DNA of 28,297 nt from Oehlia diaphana (taxonomy: Eukaryota > Glomeromycota > Glomeromycetes > Glomerales > Glomeraceae): the NCBI GenBank assembly GCA_003833135.1, contig QZLH01000093.1, positions 27,425-55,721 of the forward strand, given 5' to 3'. The notes beneath the pieces are model-generated. The model was not told the DNA's origin, made no database searches, and saw only the letters and a list, made by a program, of their open reading frames with translations. A program made the translations under genes and the position numbers. This document shows positions 18,881 through 28,297 of the stretch, piece after piece. The stretch's first letter is position 1; every line of letters begins with the position of its first letter.

Positions 18881-19146
18881 AAATTAATTAATAAAGGGAA
18901 ATGAAGCCTTAAAAAGGTTTCATTTAGGACCTGAATTTAAAAGTCAGCAAAATGGTGATTAGCTGGCAACTTCGTAATATTACTTAATGTTGTCGTCTGT
19001 TTCATACTGTAAATTAATTAATAAGGTGGAATATAGCCTTAAAAAGGTTCATTTAGGATATAATATTAATTGAAACTAAAAGTCAGTAAAGTGGTGATTA
19101 TCTGGCAACTTCATAATATCACGTAATTTTGCCTGTTTCATCGACA
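18881..19146. repeat. Tandem duplication, two units of about 130 bp
   Basis: Unit 1 starts at 18881 and unit 2 at 19011. Both read AAATTAATTAATAA, then AAGCCTTAAAAAGGTTTCATTTAGGA-like (a short AAGCCTTAAAAAGGTTT palindrome), AAAAGTCAG-AA-TGGTGATTA, CTGGCAACTTC-TAATAT and GCC/GTCTGTTTCAT. The units differ at scattered sites and by a small indel, so the duplication is not recent. No coding frame is seen. Confidence 0.8.
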
Positions 19147-19966
19147 GTTCATTTGCCACTGCAAATACATGGAAAATGTAGAAATTATTGAAATGAATAA
19201 TTAAATAAATGCATTCCGAAATTTTCAAAAAAATTATTAGCCATATACCAATAAATTATTTGATAAACTATTATTCGGGACATAGTTTACTATGATGATA
19301 TTTAGCGAAAGCGACGTTATTTACATTATTACATGTCAAGGAATAACCTGTTGACTTGCTTGGTTAATTAATTTTATACTACATTAAGTTTAAATATTAA
19401 TTAATAATAAAATTTTATTGTAATTAAAAATTATGAAAATAATTAATGATTTTTTTTTTAAAAAAAATCATTTTAAATTTATAATAGAATTGGTACTAAC
19501 TAACTAACTAAAAAACTTTCAAGGTTTATATCATATAATATTTTAAGCCATTATCGCCGTTTCAAATTAGTACGACCCCGTAAGTCACCCCTCTATGGAA
19601 ATCAGTATTCACAAATCTGGAAAACCCGGATTTTCCTGAATAACTAACTATGTAGAGAAGGGTCGATTATTAGTGGTTACCAGAGGAAATCTTGTGAAAT
19701 TTTAAGTAGTTTCTCTTGATAAATAGGATAACTTCTGCATAGTTTTCTGCTTACTTTTATCCTTTACCTTCGAAATGCTAAAAAGTTTGTCAATAAGAAT
19801 CATAAGTAGATTTCTACGGATTTTTAAATGCTTGAAATCCTATTTAACAGTTATTCCAAAAAACCTCGTCTTTTAATTACCTTATACAATGACTGTTATT
19901 ACCGTATATCTTACATTCTTGTTAAAAAATGCAATCAACAATTTATATATATGTTCAAAATGGTTA
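19147..19966. other. Non-coding stretch with short palindromes
   Basis: A perfect AATGATTTTTT / AAAAAATCATT palindrome lies at 19445-19472, a TAACTAACTAACTAA tetranucleotide run at about 19497-19511, and a GGAAAA/TTTTCC hairpin at about 19619-19636. No gene is seen. Confidence 0.45.
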
Positions 19967-20381
19967 CGGTACATCTCGCCGAAATCCATTTCATCGAAAC
20001 CCATTTCGCCGAAGCCATTTCGACGAAGAGATGTTTCACCGAAGTGACGTTTCGCCGAAAGGACGTTTCGCCGAAAATGATAGCGATTAACATTTTTATA
20101 AAAATATACTAAAAATATTCATCGCGCAACGAAAATAAAAACTATATTATTAAGAGATTTTTTTTTCCAGGATATTATCATTTTAACATCCAAGTTACTG
20201 ATATAAATAACTTTATATATTTATTCAGTAAAAATGATTAATATATTACAAATAACAAGACAAATTTAATAGAAATTAGCTAATTCAAAAATTTTTCTAG
20301 AAAAGATTTCTTTATGTATTTAATATAAAAACAATAAAATGACCAAATGGAATAAATAATTTTCGGCGAAATGTCCGTTCG
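19967..20381. mobile_element. Element with a TTTCGCCGAA minisatellite and inverted end
   Basis: The left end CGGTACATCTCGCCGAAA opens an array of about seven degenerate 14-16 bp units (CATTTCGCCGAA, GATGTTTCACCGAA, GACGTTTCGCCGAA and similar) to about 20078. The right end TTTTCGGCGAAATGTCCGTTCG at 20360-20381 is an inverted copy of one unit. The centre is A/T-rich and non-coding. This is a foldback or MITE-like layout. The plus-strand frame at 19828-20112 runs partly through the array and is not a gene. Confidence 0.6.
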
Positions 20382-20410
20382 ACTAGTATATTATAGAGTT
20401 ATTAGGTGGG

Positions 20411-20465
20411 TTGAATGATTAGCTGTCATTGTTCCACTCAGTGGCACATGACAACAATCATTCAA
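20411..20465. repeat. 55-nt imperfect palindrome
   Basis: TTGAATGATT (20411-20420) pairs with AATCATTCAA (20456-20465), TGTCAT with ATGACA, and CCACT with AGTGG around a single C. Small unequal internal loops lie between the helices. It could be a cruciform, a structured RNA or the collapsed remnant of a MITE. Nothing around it decides. Confidence 0.6.
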
Positions 20466-21422
20466 TATACACAATATATCACGGAGACTAACAACTTGTA
20501 TACTATTGTTAAACTATCTAAAAATCTTATAATTTGAAGATAATCTAAATGCTTATACTATAAAGCATATTTTATAGAAAAAAAATAATTTTAATTTAAA
20601 CAATGAATTTAAACTTAATGTTAGTCTTAATTTCAGATGAAAAAAAGTACTAATTTTCTTTTGTTGAAAATTTAAAATTGGAAATAAACGTAATAAAGTT
20701 GCAAAAGAAGTACAATTATCGGTATCATTCTTTTTTAGAAAACATATTAAATTAACTGTACTTTTTCTTGGAAAAAAAAATATGACAAAAGCTTAAAGGT
20801 TAATCGAGAATAATAATTAATGGCGTGAGTTCGTTAACAAACTCAATAAAAATAAAATAATTTGACTTTTTTTCTTGGTAAATTAATATCGATATAATTT
20901 ATAGAATAACTAATTTTATTCGTAGCAATAATTCTAACAAATAAAAAGATTGGAAGTCAAAAAAAAATAAATTTATAAAAAAAGTAGAACGCTCAAACTT
21001 AATACATTACTATCAAATACAAAAATTTTATAATCGTCTCTAAAGAAAAATCGAAAAAAGGCAATTTATATGAGAATAATTACACCATGAGTTAATTTTT
21101 TGCTATAGTCTCGTGATATACTACTAACGGCGGATAATTATGCTGGCGACTTTAAAGTATTGTTGATATTAATTGATCTTAGCGACTTCAAACGAAATTG
21201 AAAAAATTATACCTGTAGTATAAATCACACTTCATCATATCCTTCTAAAGAGATATATCATGTTGCCGAGTGTGGTATGCTATTAAAAGTAGCAATATAT
21301 GTTAGATTATATATTTTATTTGCCAAAATTCATAAATTATACAACGTATTATCGTCATCCTTGACTTCAAGTAATTGAGTGAGTTATTTGGAATAATCAA
21401 GTTGCTTACTGGTAAGCATATT
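20466..21422. other. Gene-free AT-rich stretch
   Basis: No open frame, repeat or RNA gene is recognised. Confidence 0.4.
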
Positions 21423-21710
21423 TTATGACTTTTTCAGAGGGCATGGATTTATAGATAATTCTGCTAATCGTGCTTTCCATTTGTTCTTTCGTTCTTGGCT
21501 AAATTCTTTTTCAATTTTCTGTCTCATTGCAAGCTGACGATCATATTTACATATAAAAATCATCCATCTTCCAATTTGTAAAGACAATTCATAAGCTGTT
21601 GGGCGGTTGGCAGGATTAGAATCTCAGCAACGTTTCATATGATTCAGGTGTGTATTCTGGAATTAGTGGACGTTTTCCTTCGCAAATATCTAAAGCTAAA
21701 TGCAAGTGGG
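21423..21710 (-). pseudogene. C-lobe fragment of a protein kinase
   Basis: On the minus strand the sequence reads HLALDICEGKRPLIPEYTPE, SYETLLR, then after a frame change RC*DSNPANRPTAYELSLQI and a charged tail ending PLKKS at a TAA (21423-21425). This is the end of a protein-kinase domain of the type so abundant in Rhizophagus: the C-W-D-x-x-P-x-x-R-P-T signature is clear, but Trp is replaced by TGA and a frameshift or small deletion sits just before it. Nothing kinase-like continues beyond about 21710, where an unrelated plus-strand frame begins. It is therefore a truncated, inactive fragment. Confidence 0.8.
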
Positions 21711-22006
21711 ATACTAGTAGAAGCGGGAGAAAGAGGAGAACTTGCCAATCGCGTCATATTTTTGAAACTGATGCTGTAAATGAACGTTTTTCTGAAGAAC
21801 CGCTTACATATTTTACATATTTACAAAATGTTCCTTTGAAATTATTTTTGAAGTCTTTGTTATGTAATGAAATAGGAGGTCTTGACAAGTTTCTTAAAGA
21901 TATGCAAATACATGATGCAGAAATCGGCTTTAACCATTGGACATCTTTGTTAGCTACCAATAAAGATTATGTGGAATCGGGGGGAATAAACAGCTGTAAG
22001 ACTTAA
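21650..22006 (+). CDS. Unidentified coding fragment
   Basis: The 118-residue frame is antisense to the kinase relic over its first 20 or so codons, so the biologically meaningful part is probably about 21710-22006. It reads FETDAVNERFSEEPLTYFTY, LQNVPLKLFLKSLLCNEIGG, LDKFLKDMQIHDAEIGFNHW and TSLLATNKDYVESGG. Composition and codon use look like real protein, with basic residues near its start (RSGRKRRT). No family is recognised. The abrupt junction with the kinase relic suggests this is a transposed or rearranged piece rather than an intact gene, and the ATG at 21650 is unlikely to be the true start. Confidence 0.4.
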   Translation: MYSGISGRFPSQISKAKCKWDTSRSGRKRRTCQSRHIFETDAVNERFSEEPLTYFTYLQNVPLKLFLKSLLCNEIGGLDKFLKDMQIHDAEIGFNHWTSLLATNKDYVESGGINSCKT

Positions 22007-22711
22007 TAAAGTAGTATAATAAAGCATTAGTTTGTTCGCCTAATTGGGCTTATATTTTTTTTACATTTTTTACATTTTCCAATGCACAGTTAGTATTTTC
22101 AAAGTGATTATTTTTTATTTTGATATACGGTACAAATTGCATATCACCACACCAGAATGCAATCTCTATGAATTGCTTTCCGAATATAATAAAACTAATA
22201 AGTAATTTTATTTCTATCTTTCCATGTAAAATTTTGTTAATTTTGTTGTAAATATTATCTTAAATCTATATTCATTTTCATCATTACAAGCATATAACTT
22301 CCATTTCATAATATTGAACAACATCTGCCTATTTATTACTGATAGTTAAATGTATCCTAGCTTAAATAACAACATGCTATTGTTACGACAAAAAACTTAG
22401 GATTTTATAAATAAATTTCAAATGAAATTATACAAACATCTTCAAACCAGCTTTAATTTGTATTTTTTGGCATTTTCTAATTTTTTGTTCCTAAATCTTT
22501 TTAACTGTTGTTTTTTTAGGCCATTCCATTCTATTGTATAAATTTCAGAGAAACCACCTTTTGTTAAATATTTATATATTCTAAATTGCTATAATTACTA
22601 TAATTACTATATGGAATTCATTCAACTTTCGTATTTGGTATAAGTGATTCCATTTGACATTTCTGCGACTTGTTTTATTGTTCCTTCTCTTTTCCAATCT
22701 TTCCGCGAATG
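22007..22711. other. Gene-free AT-rich stretch
   Basis: Only an ATAATTACTATAATTACTATA direct repeat at about 22590-22610 stands out. Confidence 0.4.
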
Positions 22712-23180
22712 TTAATAGCGAAGCTTGGATTCTGTCTCAAACATCTCTCATTCGGACTCTCTTCTTCTTCTTCCTGTGGTTCTTTCTCCTATCTCTTTCT
22801 TATCCGTTTTACGGTTCTCATCCTTGAGTCTTTTTGTGAAGTTCGAGTTCAGCGTTGTGTATTCCTGTAGTATAGCATTTTGTTCCGCCAAACTTACAAT
22901 TTTTCGACCTAGCCTCAAGAAATTATTCGTGTTCATGGCCCATTTTTTGGTCGCATCCCATTCCGTGATGCCTACTGCCTTACCCAGTTCACTCATGGCC
23001 TCCGTCCGGATAGCTTCCCAATCCATCTCGTTGGACGTGGTTTTAAAACCTCTTCCAGTTCCTCCAACTTCCCTTTTATATTTATTTTCTTCGTGGTTTA
23101 CATCTTGTTTTTGGTATCGTTCGTATTTGATTTTTCCTTCCTTAAATGATCTCTACCACTTTCTCAGGTGATCCTATCGG
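22712..23180 (-). pseudogene. Frameshifted gene fragment encoding a charged helical protein
   Basis: On the minus strand, GSPEKVVEII is followed by a stop in one frame. The next frame continues KEGKIKYERYQKQDV, VGGTGRGFKTTSNEMDWEAI, RTEAMSELGKAVGITEWDAT, NNFLRLGRKIVSLAEQNAIL and TKRLKDENRKTDKKEIGE to a TGA at 22748-22750, after which the frame stays open (EMFETESKLRY) to TAA at 22712. The break between the first two pieces is explained by a single extra T near 23151-23154. A stop lies just upstream of GSPEK, so the 5' part is lost. The open 92-residue piece (22748-23026) is therefore only part of a decayed gene. The family is not recognised; a retroelement or dispersed repeat protein is possible. 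Confidence 0.6.
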
Positions 23181-23795
23181 CTAAATAAAATTGGCCAAAA
23201 TCGTAAAAGAATCAGATGTTAGTGTAATACGTATATGCGGCTTTGTTTGTGCGAATTTATATTTACTTAAAATATAAATATTAAAAGATAAAACTTTCGT
23301 CTTTTCTGTCTTTCTATACGATTATTAATAATATCAAAATGCCATCAAAATTCCAAATGAATGGAATATCTGGATTGAGGAAGCTAGTATTTCTAAAGAG
23401 TATTTTAGATATTATGAACAAAAATATTTTAGCGATTTTCAGGCGCTTTGAGGATTTGGAAGAATTCAGAACAATACTTAGCATTGAAATCATTTTTTTT
23501 ACGTTGCCACAAAGAAATCGTTCATGAGGTATATTTTGAAATAAATTAAATGCAACATTTAATATCCGTATTATAATTATGTACAAATTAAAAAATTCTC
23601 AAGTTTCAACGGGATATACAATTTCATAATAACATCATTAAATTCTACGGAATCACAAGATTTGACCCAGTGTGATAAAATATTAAATTATAAAATTCAA
23701 TGTTTAGTTGTTTTATTACAAAAATGTAATCTAATAAAAGTAATTATTTATTTTATTCGTGATTAGAAAATTAAAATTCTCAATCAGCAAATTAT
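23181..23795. other. Gene-free stretch with competing short frames
   Basis: Both strands are open for 60-90 codons around 23314-23586, but neither frame shows a recognisable domain or balanced composition. Left unannotated as a gene. Confidence 0.35.
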
Positions 23796-24166
23796 TTGCT
23801 TGCTGATTCTGGTACTCTTAAAATGCGTACCAATCAGCTTGTGTCGTTTCATGTTTCCGACGGATAATCTGGACTAACTTATCCTTGGAGTCACATAATG
23901 AAGGAATCGTGCACCGACTGCATCGTGATTTGGTAATTTATTTTAAATATTGAAAAAAATTTTTAATAATTATTTATAATTTATTAATGTCATGACGTGT
24001 GTATATTCTTTAACAGCACTCTAGTAACGTATTGGTCCATCAAAATACTATCAAATTATCCGATTTTGGATTGTCAAAGAAAATTGAATCAGCGTCCAAC
24101 ACACAATCAAAACTTTTTGGAATAATACTTTACGCTAATCAAAAAGATTTAATGGACGAAGAATGA
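23796..24166 (+). pseudogene. Protein kinase fragment (hinge to DFG) with an intron
   Basis: LLADSGTLK at 23796 matches the hinge segment of a Rhizophagus-type kinase. After a decayed stretch with stops, SHNEGIVHRLHRDL leads to a GT-AG intron (23933-24016, 84 bp, phase 0). Exon 2 then reads HSSNVLVHQNTIKLSDFGLS, KKIESASNTQSKLFG and IILYANQK before a TGA at 24164-24166. HRDL-HSSN is the catalytic loop and SDFG the metal-binding motif. An extra few codons (RLH) appear to interrupt V-H-R-D. No N-lobe is seen, and the activation segment ends early. It is a dead copy, and its orientation is opposite to the C-lobe fragment at 21423-21710. Confidence 0.8.
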
Positions 24167-24640
24167 ATAAAAACTCAAACACAAATATGGTCATTAAATT
24201 GCTATCGTTCAAGAATTCTGAGCTCACAGTCAATAGTCACGTTCCAAACACTTTGGTGCTCGTTCATAAATAGCTAAAGACACTTGCTGCAATCACAATC
24301 CATTTATGCTTTAGATACTTTAATTGCTGTATCAATTCATCGAGTAAATACTGTATAACCAATATTTATTCAAAGATAAGATATTGAACGCTAAATTTAT
24401 TATATTGATAATTTAAATTTCACAGTATATTACAATCATGAAAAGCCTAAAATTGTTCCTGATCTTTTTCTCAAATATCACGTGTGCTGAAATTAAAGAA
24501 CATGTATTTACGACAAATTTGCATAAAAATTTTTTATTGAACTAAAATCATGAGTAATTGATATCAAAAAAAAAAAAAAAAAATCTATATATCAAAATTT
24601 TGATTCAAGTTTCTACCATTCCAATATAAGTTTTATAATT
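24167..24640. other. Stretch downstream of the kinase relic
   Basis: No gene is supported. A 35-residue frame at 24438-24545 begins MKSLKLFLIFFSNITCA, which resembles a secretion signal. An 18-A run lies at 24566-24583. Confidence 0.35.
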
Positions 24641-25246
24641 TCAATACAATCTTCTGACGAACTTTTGTTGCTTTAATATGAACTTCGGTTTCTCCGGTTT
24701 CTTCAATACATATTTTGATTTCTTCAATACGAACCTTGGTTTCTTCAATACGAACTTTGGACTTTGCTCTGGTTTCTTCAATACGATCTTCGAGTTTTCC
24801 GCTTCCTCTAGTTCTTCTAATATAAGCTTATTACCTTTAATATTCTTGGACCATAAATGTGATCCAATTGATAAACTGATTGTACCGATTAAACTGTGAC
24901 ACTTAATAACAGCCGTAAGGTCTTGATCTTAAGAAAATATCAATATTTATTCATATTTAAACAAAATTAAGAATGACAATCAAATTGAATTACCTGTTAT
25001 AATCATTGCTAACGTTACTACGGCAGCAATGGCTATAGCACCAATACCGACCGCTATACAAACGATAATAGCTGTATTATTCCAAAGACAATTTTTTTCT
25101 TCTATTTCATTTTTTACGTCAATAGATCCATTAAATTCTTTAAGATTATTCATGGTTCCCAAATCTGAATTATTTTTATTAAATATCGTAGTTTCAAATT
25201 GAAATTTCATGGTTTTAATGGGATCTTTATCATCCTTTTGTAACAT
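24641..25246 (-). CDS. Predicted two-exon single-pass membrane protein, function unknown
   Basis: Exon 1 is 25246-24994, exon 2 is 24927-24641, with a 66-bp GT-AG intron (GTAATT...CTTAAG). The joined frame encodes 179 residues. It starts at MLQKDDKDPIKTMKFQFETT. A hydrophobic segment rich in Ile/Ala/Val lies at about 58-82 (NTAIIVCIAVGIGAIAIAAV and on). After the splice comes DQDLTAVIKCHSLIGT, then ILEELEEAENSK and a basic repeat KFVLKKPRFVLKKSKYVLKK. A second frame through the same exon reads LEDRIEETRAKSKV, RIEETKVRIEEIKI, a better coiled-coil than the basic repeat. The original gene may have had the coiled-coil frame, with a one-base shift near 24790-24800. Without splicing, exon 1 ends after 88 residues. 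No known family is recognised. Confidence 0.5.
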
Positions 25247-25249
25247 TTT

Positions 25250-25310
25250 GATATTATATAAAATCTAAGATTTTTTTTTTTTATTAAAAAAAAAAAAAAA
25301 AAAAAAAAAC
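25250..25310. repeat. Homopolymer T and A runs
   Basis: A run of 12 T at about 25271-25282 is followed by about 24 A at about 25286-25309, just upstream of the membrane-protein gene. The runs can pair with each other. The length is probably unstable and error-prone in assembly. Confidence 0.85.
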
Positions 25311-27885
25311 CAATAAGTAAATTAATTAAAAAATAAATATAAAGATCGTTCATTATTAATTAATTTAAATAAATTTTATAACTTACTCTTATAAACCTTT
25401 TAAAAACTTGAGCTTTTACCAAAATTTTTCTTTTTAAATCGTGACTTTTATCAAGGAAAAAAATTTTTTTTATAAATCACCGAGTTTGAAGGAAGAAAAT
25501 GGTAAACACCTCGATATAAAAATATTTGATTTATATATTAATGAAGATATAAATTTCCTAAAAAGGAAAGTTTGATTGTTTAAAGTTTCCACGTTTGATT
25601 TTCAGGAGATCATACGAAAGTTTATGAAAATCATGAAAATCATTACGGGATCCAAAAATCCTGACACCCATAATATCGACAGACTATAATCCGAATCCGA
25701 TTGAATCAAAATCCTGACAGTCACAGAATCCCGATGATCTAAAATCTTGACAGCCAAAATCATACCTGAGATTCGATCAGATGAATTTGAGATTACTAAT
25801 TTTTTTTAATGCAATTATTTCTAATTTAAGAAGATATGGAATAATTTAGTAATCTAATAATTGTATGTTATTGTACTGTACGGGCGTGCTTAATAATGGT
25901 ATGATGTGGCGCGAAATACCGTAAGTCGTCCTGGCATAAAAATAACCTTTTAATATGCAGAACCACCTTTTTTCAATATCGAACACGTTAGTTAGTTATT
26001 GATAATTGATAAATATGTCCACTACATACAAATATATTTTTAAAAATAAATAGAATTGAATTAAATGATCGGCAGATAATTTAATGAACGATCTGACCGA
26101 AAAAATGAACATAAAAATTTCCTTTTTATCTCTTAAAAATCGATTAGCCAGATAATTAGGGATTATTCACCCGATCGATTAAGATTTTATTAACAGAAAT
26201 TAAATAAAGTGAAAAAATATTTACCTTAGTTATAAAATTAAATATATACATAATATTGAATTATATTCGTTCCATAAATTCACAACGCTAATTTCATCCA
26301 TCCTGAAGCTACTAAACTAAATAAATTAGCTGTTAATACTATTGTAATTTTATTAGTAATAAAGAAAAGGATCCTACTCATCCTAGATTATTAAGTTAAT
26401 TTAAACTATTACTTATTAGTATTAGCAGAACTTACCGGGCCACGTTACAGTCGTTACACACAATGCATGACTAATAATAAATGTCACATTATAATTTCAC
26501 GCTGTTAAATGGATTCTAATGATAAGAATGATAATGATTAATACTTAATAGTTATTCGGCTTGAAATATATATTTTTACTCCATATCTTGCTTTTATATG
26601 AAAATGATGTCCATTATTCTTAAATATAAGAAACGATAAAATATATGAAAATTAGAAGCTAATATTAAGTAAATTAGATGGTGAATTGCTAATGAATGAA
26701 AAATTTATCATCATGAGGGAAATCGGCTTCTTTCAATTAATTTGCAATAAAGAAATAATCATAGGGAATGAAGCTCTAAAAAGTGTGTATTCTAATTATT
26801 GTTCAGAGCATAGCGAAGGTCTTTCTATAGTTATGTACTAGACGATTTTGATCTGTAACTCATGCAGTTTTCTTTCTTCCTTCCATCGCTACGAGATTTA
26901 GCTTACGTAGTCCTTTAATACCGACGATTTTTTAAAAAATTAACAAATGTAACGAATCAAAAAAAAACTGCTGATTTAAAATAAAAAAACCACACGCAGT
27001 AATTTAAATTACATGATAATGTTTAGTTAATTTTTCAGTAAAAAAAGAAAAAAACTCCTGTATTCTAACTTTAAAAGAATATATATCTCGTAAAAGAGAA
27101 AAAAAAAAAAAAATTTAAGACGTATTTATATATGCATGACTGACCTTTACGTATTTATGTTTAAATAAGTATACTAATGTCGAAATTTGAATAATTCAAA
27201 TTCAGTTTAATATTTTTTTTTCCATTCATGTCAGCTTTTTTTTATTTAAATTATCATGTATTCTTCCTTTTCTATTAATTAAAATGAAAATTAGACTATA
27301 TTAACGAATTAATAAATTTATTATTTGAAGAATATATTAAAATTCTCATTACAGAAAATTTTATTGGAAAAGGACATAACAATAGAATGTCATTCGCTAC
27401 GCTCCGGACAAATGATAAAAAATTCTTTTAGATTTGGTCACACCGTTTATAGAATTTTTTTTTGTATTTAAAATTTTAACATTGTTTTATTATAAAAATC
27501 TCAGATTTAAAAATTATTTAAAATTAATTGTATACTAAAATTGTAAAATCCATGTTTTATAGTAATTTTTAATTATATTTCAAGGGGGCGTGTTCGATCA
27601 TGATGTAGGGGGCGATGAATTTTAAAAATCACGTGATATAACACGACTTAGACGTTGCCTCATTTAGGGATAATTAAACACAGTCATGCAGTATATGAAA
27701 TCTTAAAAAATTTTTTTTTTATTTATAAAATTTATCACATAACGATCATAACGATTTATTTATTTGACTTACTAAAGGTGACATTTCATAATTAGAATGA
27801 CATTTTTTTAAACATCCTTATCCAAATACTGTATTTATAGGCAAAATTGTTAATATATTAATAAAAAAAAAAACTTTTAACATGC
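25311..27885. other. Long gene-free AT-rich region
   Basis: No open frame or RNA gene is supported over about 2.6 kb. Features noticed: three degenerate AAAATCCTGACAG-like repeats at about 25654-25760; an isolated TTCGCTACGCTCCGGAC arm at about 27389-27405, related to the ends of the MITE at 7535-7668; and a GGGGGCG pair at about 27584-27616 followed by AAAAATCACGTGATATAAC. The last two could be parts of one decayed TIR element. Confidence 0.4.
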
Positions 27886-28297
27886 TTAAATAATTATTAA
27901 TTCCTTTACCTTCAAAATTCGGTCATTACTTCTATTACCAACGATTTCAATAGAATCAATAATTTTCCTAACTTCTGATATTTCTTCAGGGCTAAGTTGA
28001 ATTTTTCCTGCTTCAAAATTTTCTTCTAAATATTTAACTCTTTTGGTACCAGGAATAGTAACAAAGTCGTCACCCTAAAAAATATATATATATATGTATT
28101 AAAAAAATTATTTATACTAAATCATATTTTAAATTATTAAGTATATTAACCTGAGCTATAACCCAAGATAAACAAAGTTGACCCGCAGTTACTCCTTTCT
28201 TACTCGCAAATTCATTGAATTTTTGTACAAGTTCCAAATTTTTATTGAAATTTTCACCTTGAAAACGTGGAACTGTTCTTCTAAAATCATTTGGTTC
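27886..28297 (-). CDS. Aldo-keto reductase, C-terminal part (partial)
   Basis: Exons at 28297-28151 and 28074-27886, joined over a 76-bp GT-AG intron (phase 0). The visible 111 residues read [49 protein letters not shown] then, across the splice, [40 protein letters not shown] and [15 protein letters not shown] followed by [10 protein letters not shown] is the NADPH phosphate-binding part of the aldo-keto reductase barrel, closest to the AKR13/YakC type. The role is NADPH-dependent carbonyl reduction in the cytosol; substrate unknown. Catalytic Asp/Tyr/Lys/His residues lie beyond the window. The final residues (LKVKELIII) are atypical: GTAAAG after ILK could be a donor for a further small exon. 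Confidence 0.85.
28075..28150 (-). other. Predicted 76-bp intron in the aldo-keto reductase gene
   Basis: CAG|GTTAAT at the donor and TTTTTTAG|GG at the acceptor, phase 0. Splicing joins W-V-I-A-Q directly to [10 protein letters not shown], as family conservation demands. An ATATATATATAT run lies close to the acceptor. Confidence 0.85.

Noticed and set aside
19967..20078. GCCGAA array as a CRISPR
   Set aside because: Units of 14-16 bp follow each other without unique spacers and the DNA is clearly eukaryotic.
22725..23171. 148-residue plus-strand Ser/Leu/Phe-rich frame
   Set aside because: It is antisense to a minus-strand pseudogene whose translation is clearly more protein-like.
23314..23586. 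Overlapping frames on both strands (62 and 90 residues)
   Set aside because: Neither shows a domain, splice continuation or convincing composition; they could be chance frames in A/T-rich DNA.
24678..24899. Plus-strand Phe/Asn-rich repeat frame
   Set aside because: It is antisense to exon 2 of the membrane-protein model; the repeat comes from the coiled-coil coding repeat.

Overview
The window looks like nuclear DNA of a very AT-rich, repeat-rich fungus, most likely an arbuscular mycorrhizal fungus of the Glomeromycotina (Rhizophagus-like). This rests on four observations: short GT-AG introns of 63-84 bp; a MATA-type HMG-box gene; relics of the protein-kinase type that is hugely expanded in these fungi; and many small inverted-repeat elements, a solo LTR and a pogo-like transposase packed between few genes. 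No prokaryotic operon, tRNA, rRNA or CRISPR signal was seen. The organism call is inference; no database was searched.

Layout. 1-9360: three diverged direct copies of a long non-coding repeat (about 76-1026, 5400-7760, 7958-9360), each with a TATA-like core and a small minisatellite. Between copies A and B lie a two-exon pogo/CENP-B-type transposase (1913-3409), an antisense coiled-coil relic (3846-4070), a 306-bp TIR element (4184-4489) and a three-unit tandem repeat (4601-4960). Copy B carries nested insertions. 9400-10120: decayed 3' end of a probable non-LTR retrotransposon. 10538-11037: a 500-bp MITE with 15-bp perfect TIRs. 11038-12977: nothing recognised except one hairpin.

12978-14249: the most interesting gene. 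One open frame encodes an N-terminal domain, an in-phase 21-bp/7-residue repeat, a hydrophobic membrane segment, a ubiquitin-like domain ending in Gly-Gly, and a PARP-like ADP-ribosyltransferase fold. 14680-15459: solo LTR with a 4-bp target duplication. 16396-16913: hAT-type MITE with an 8-bp target duplication. 17330-17980 (minus): MATA-HMG-like transcription factor. 18510-20381: two elements built of GCCGAA-type repeats and a 130-bp tandem duplication, followed by a 55-nt imperfect palindrome.

21423-24166: a gene graveyard, with two protein-kinase fragments in opposite orientation, an unidentified coding fragment and a frameshifted charged-protein pseudogene. 24641-25246 (minus): a two-exon membrane-protein model whose second exon is open in two overlapping frames. 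25247-27885: gene-poor AT-rich DNA. 27886-28297 (minus): the 3' two exons of an aldo-keto reductase cut by the window edge.

The genes do not form a pathway. The window is an accessory, transposon-shaped region with four plausible host genes (Ubl-ART protein, HMG protein, membrane protein, aldo-keto reductase) and one transposase that still looks complete.
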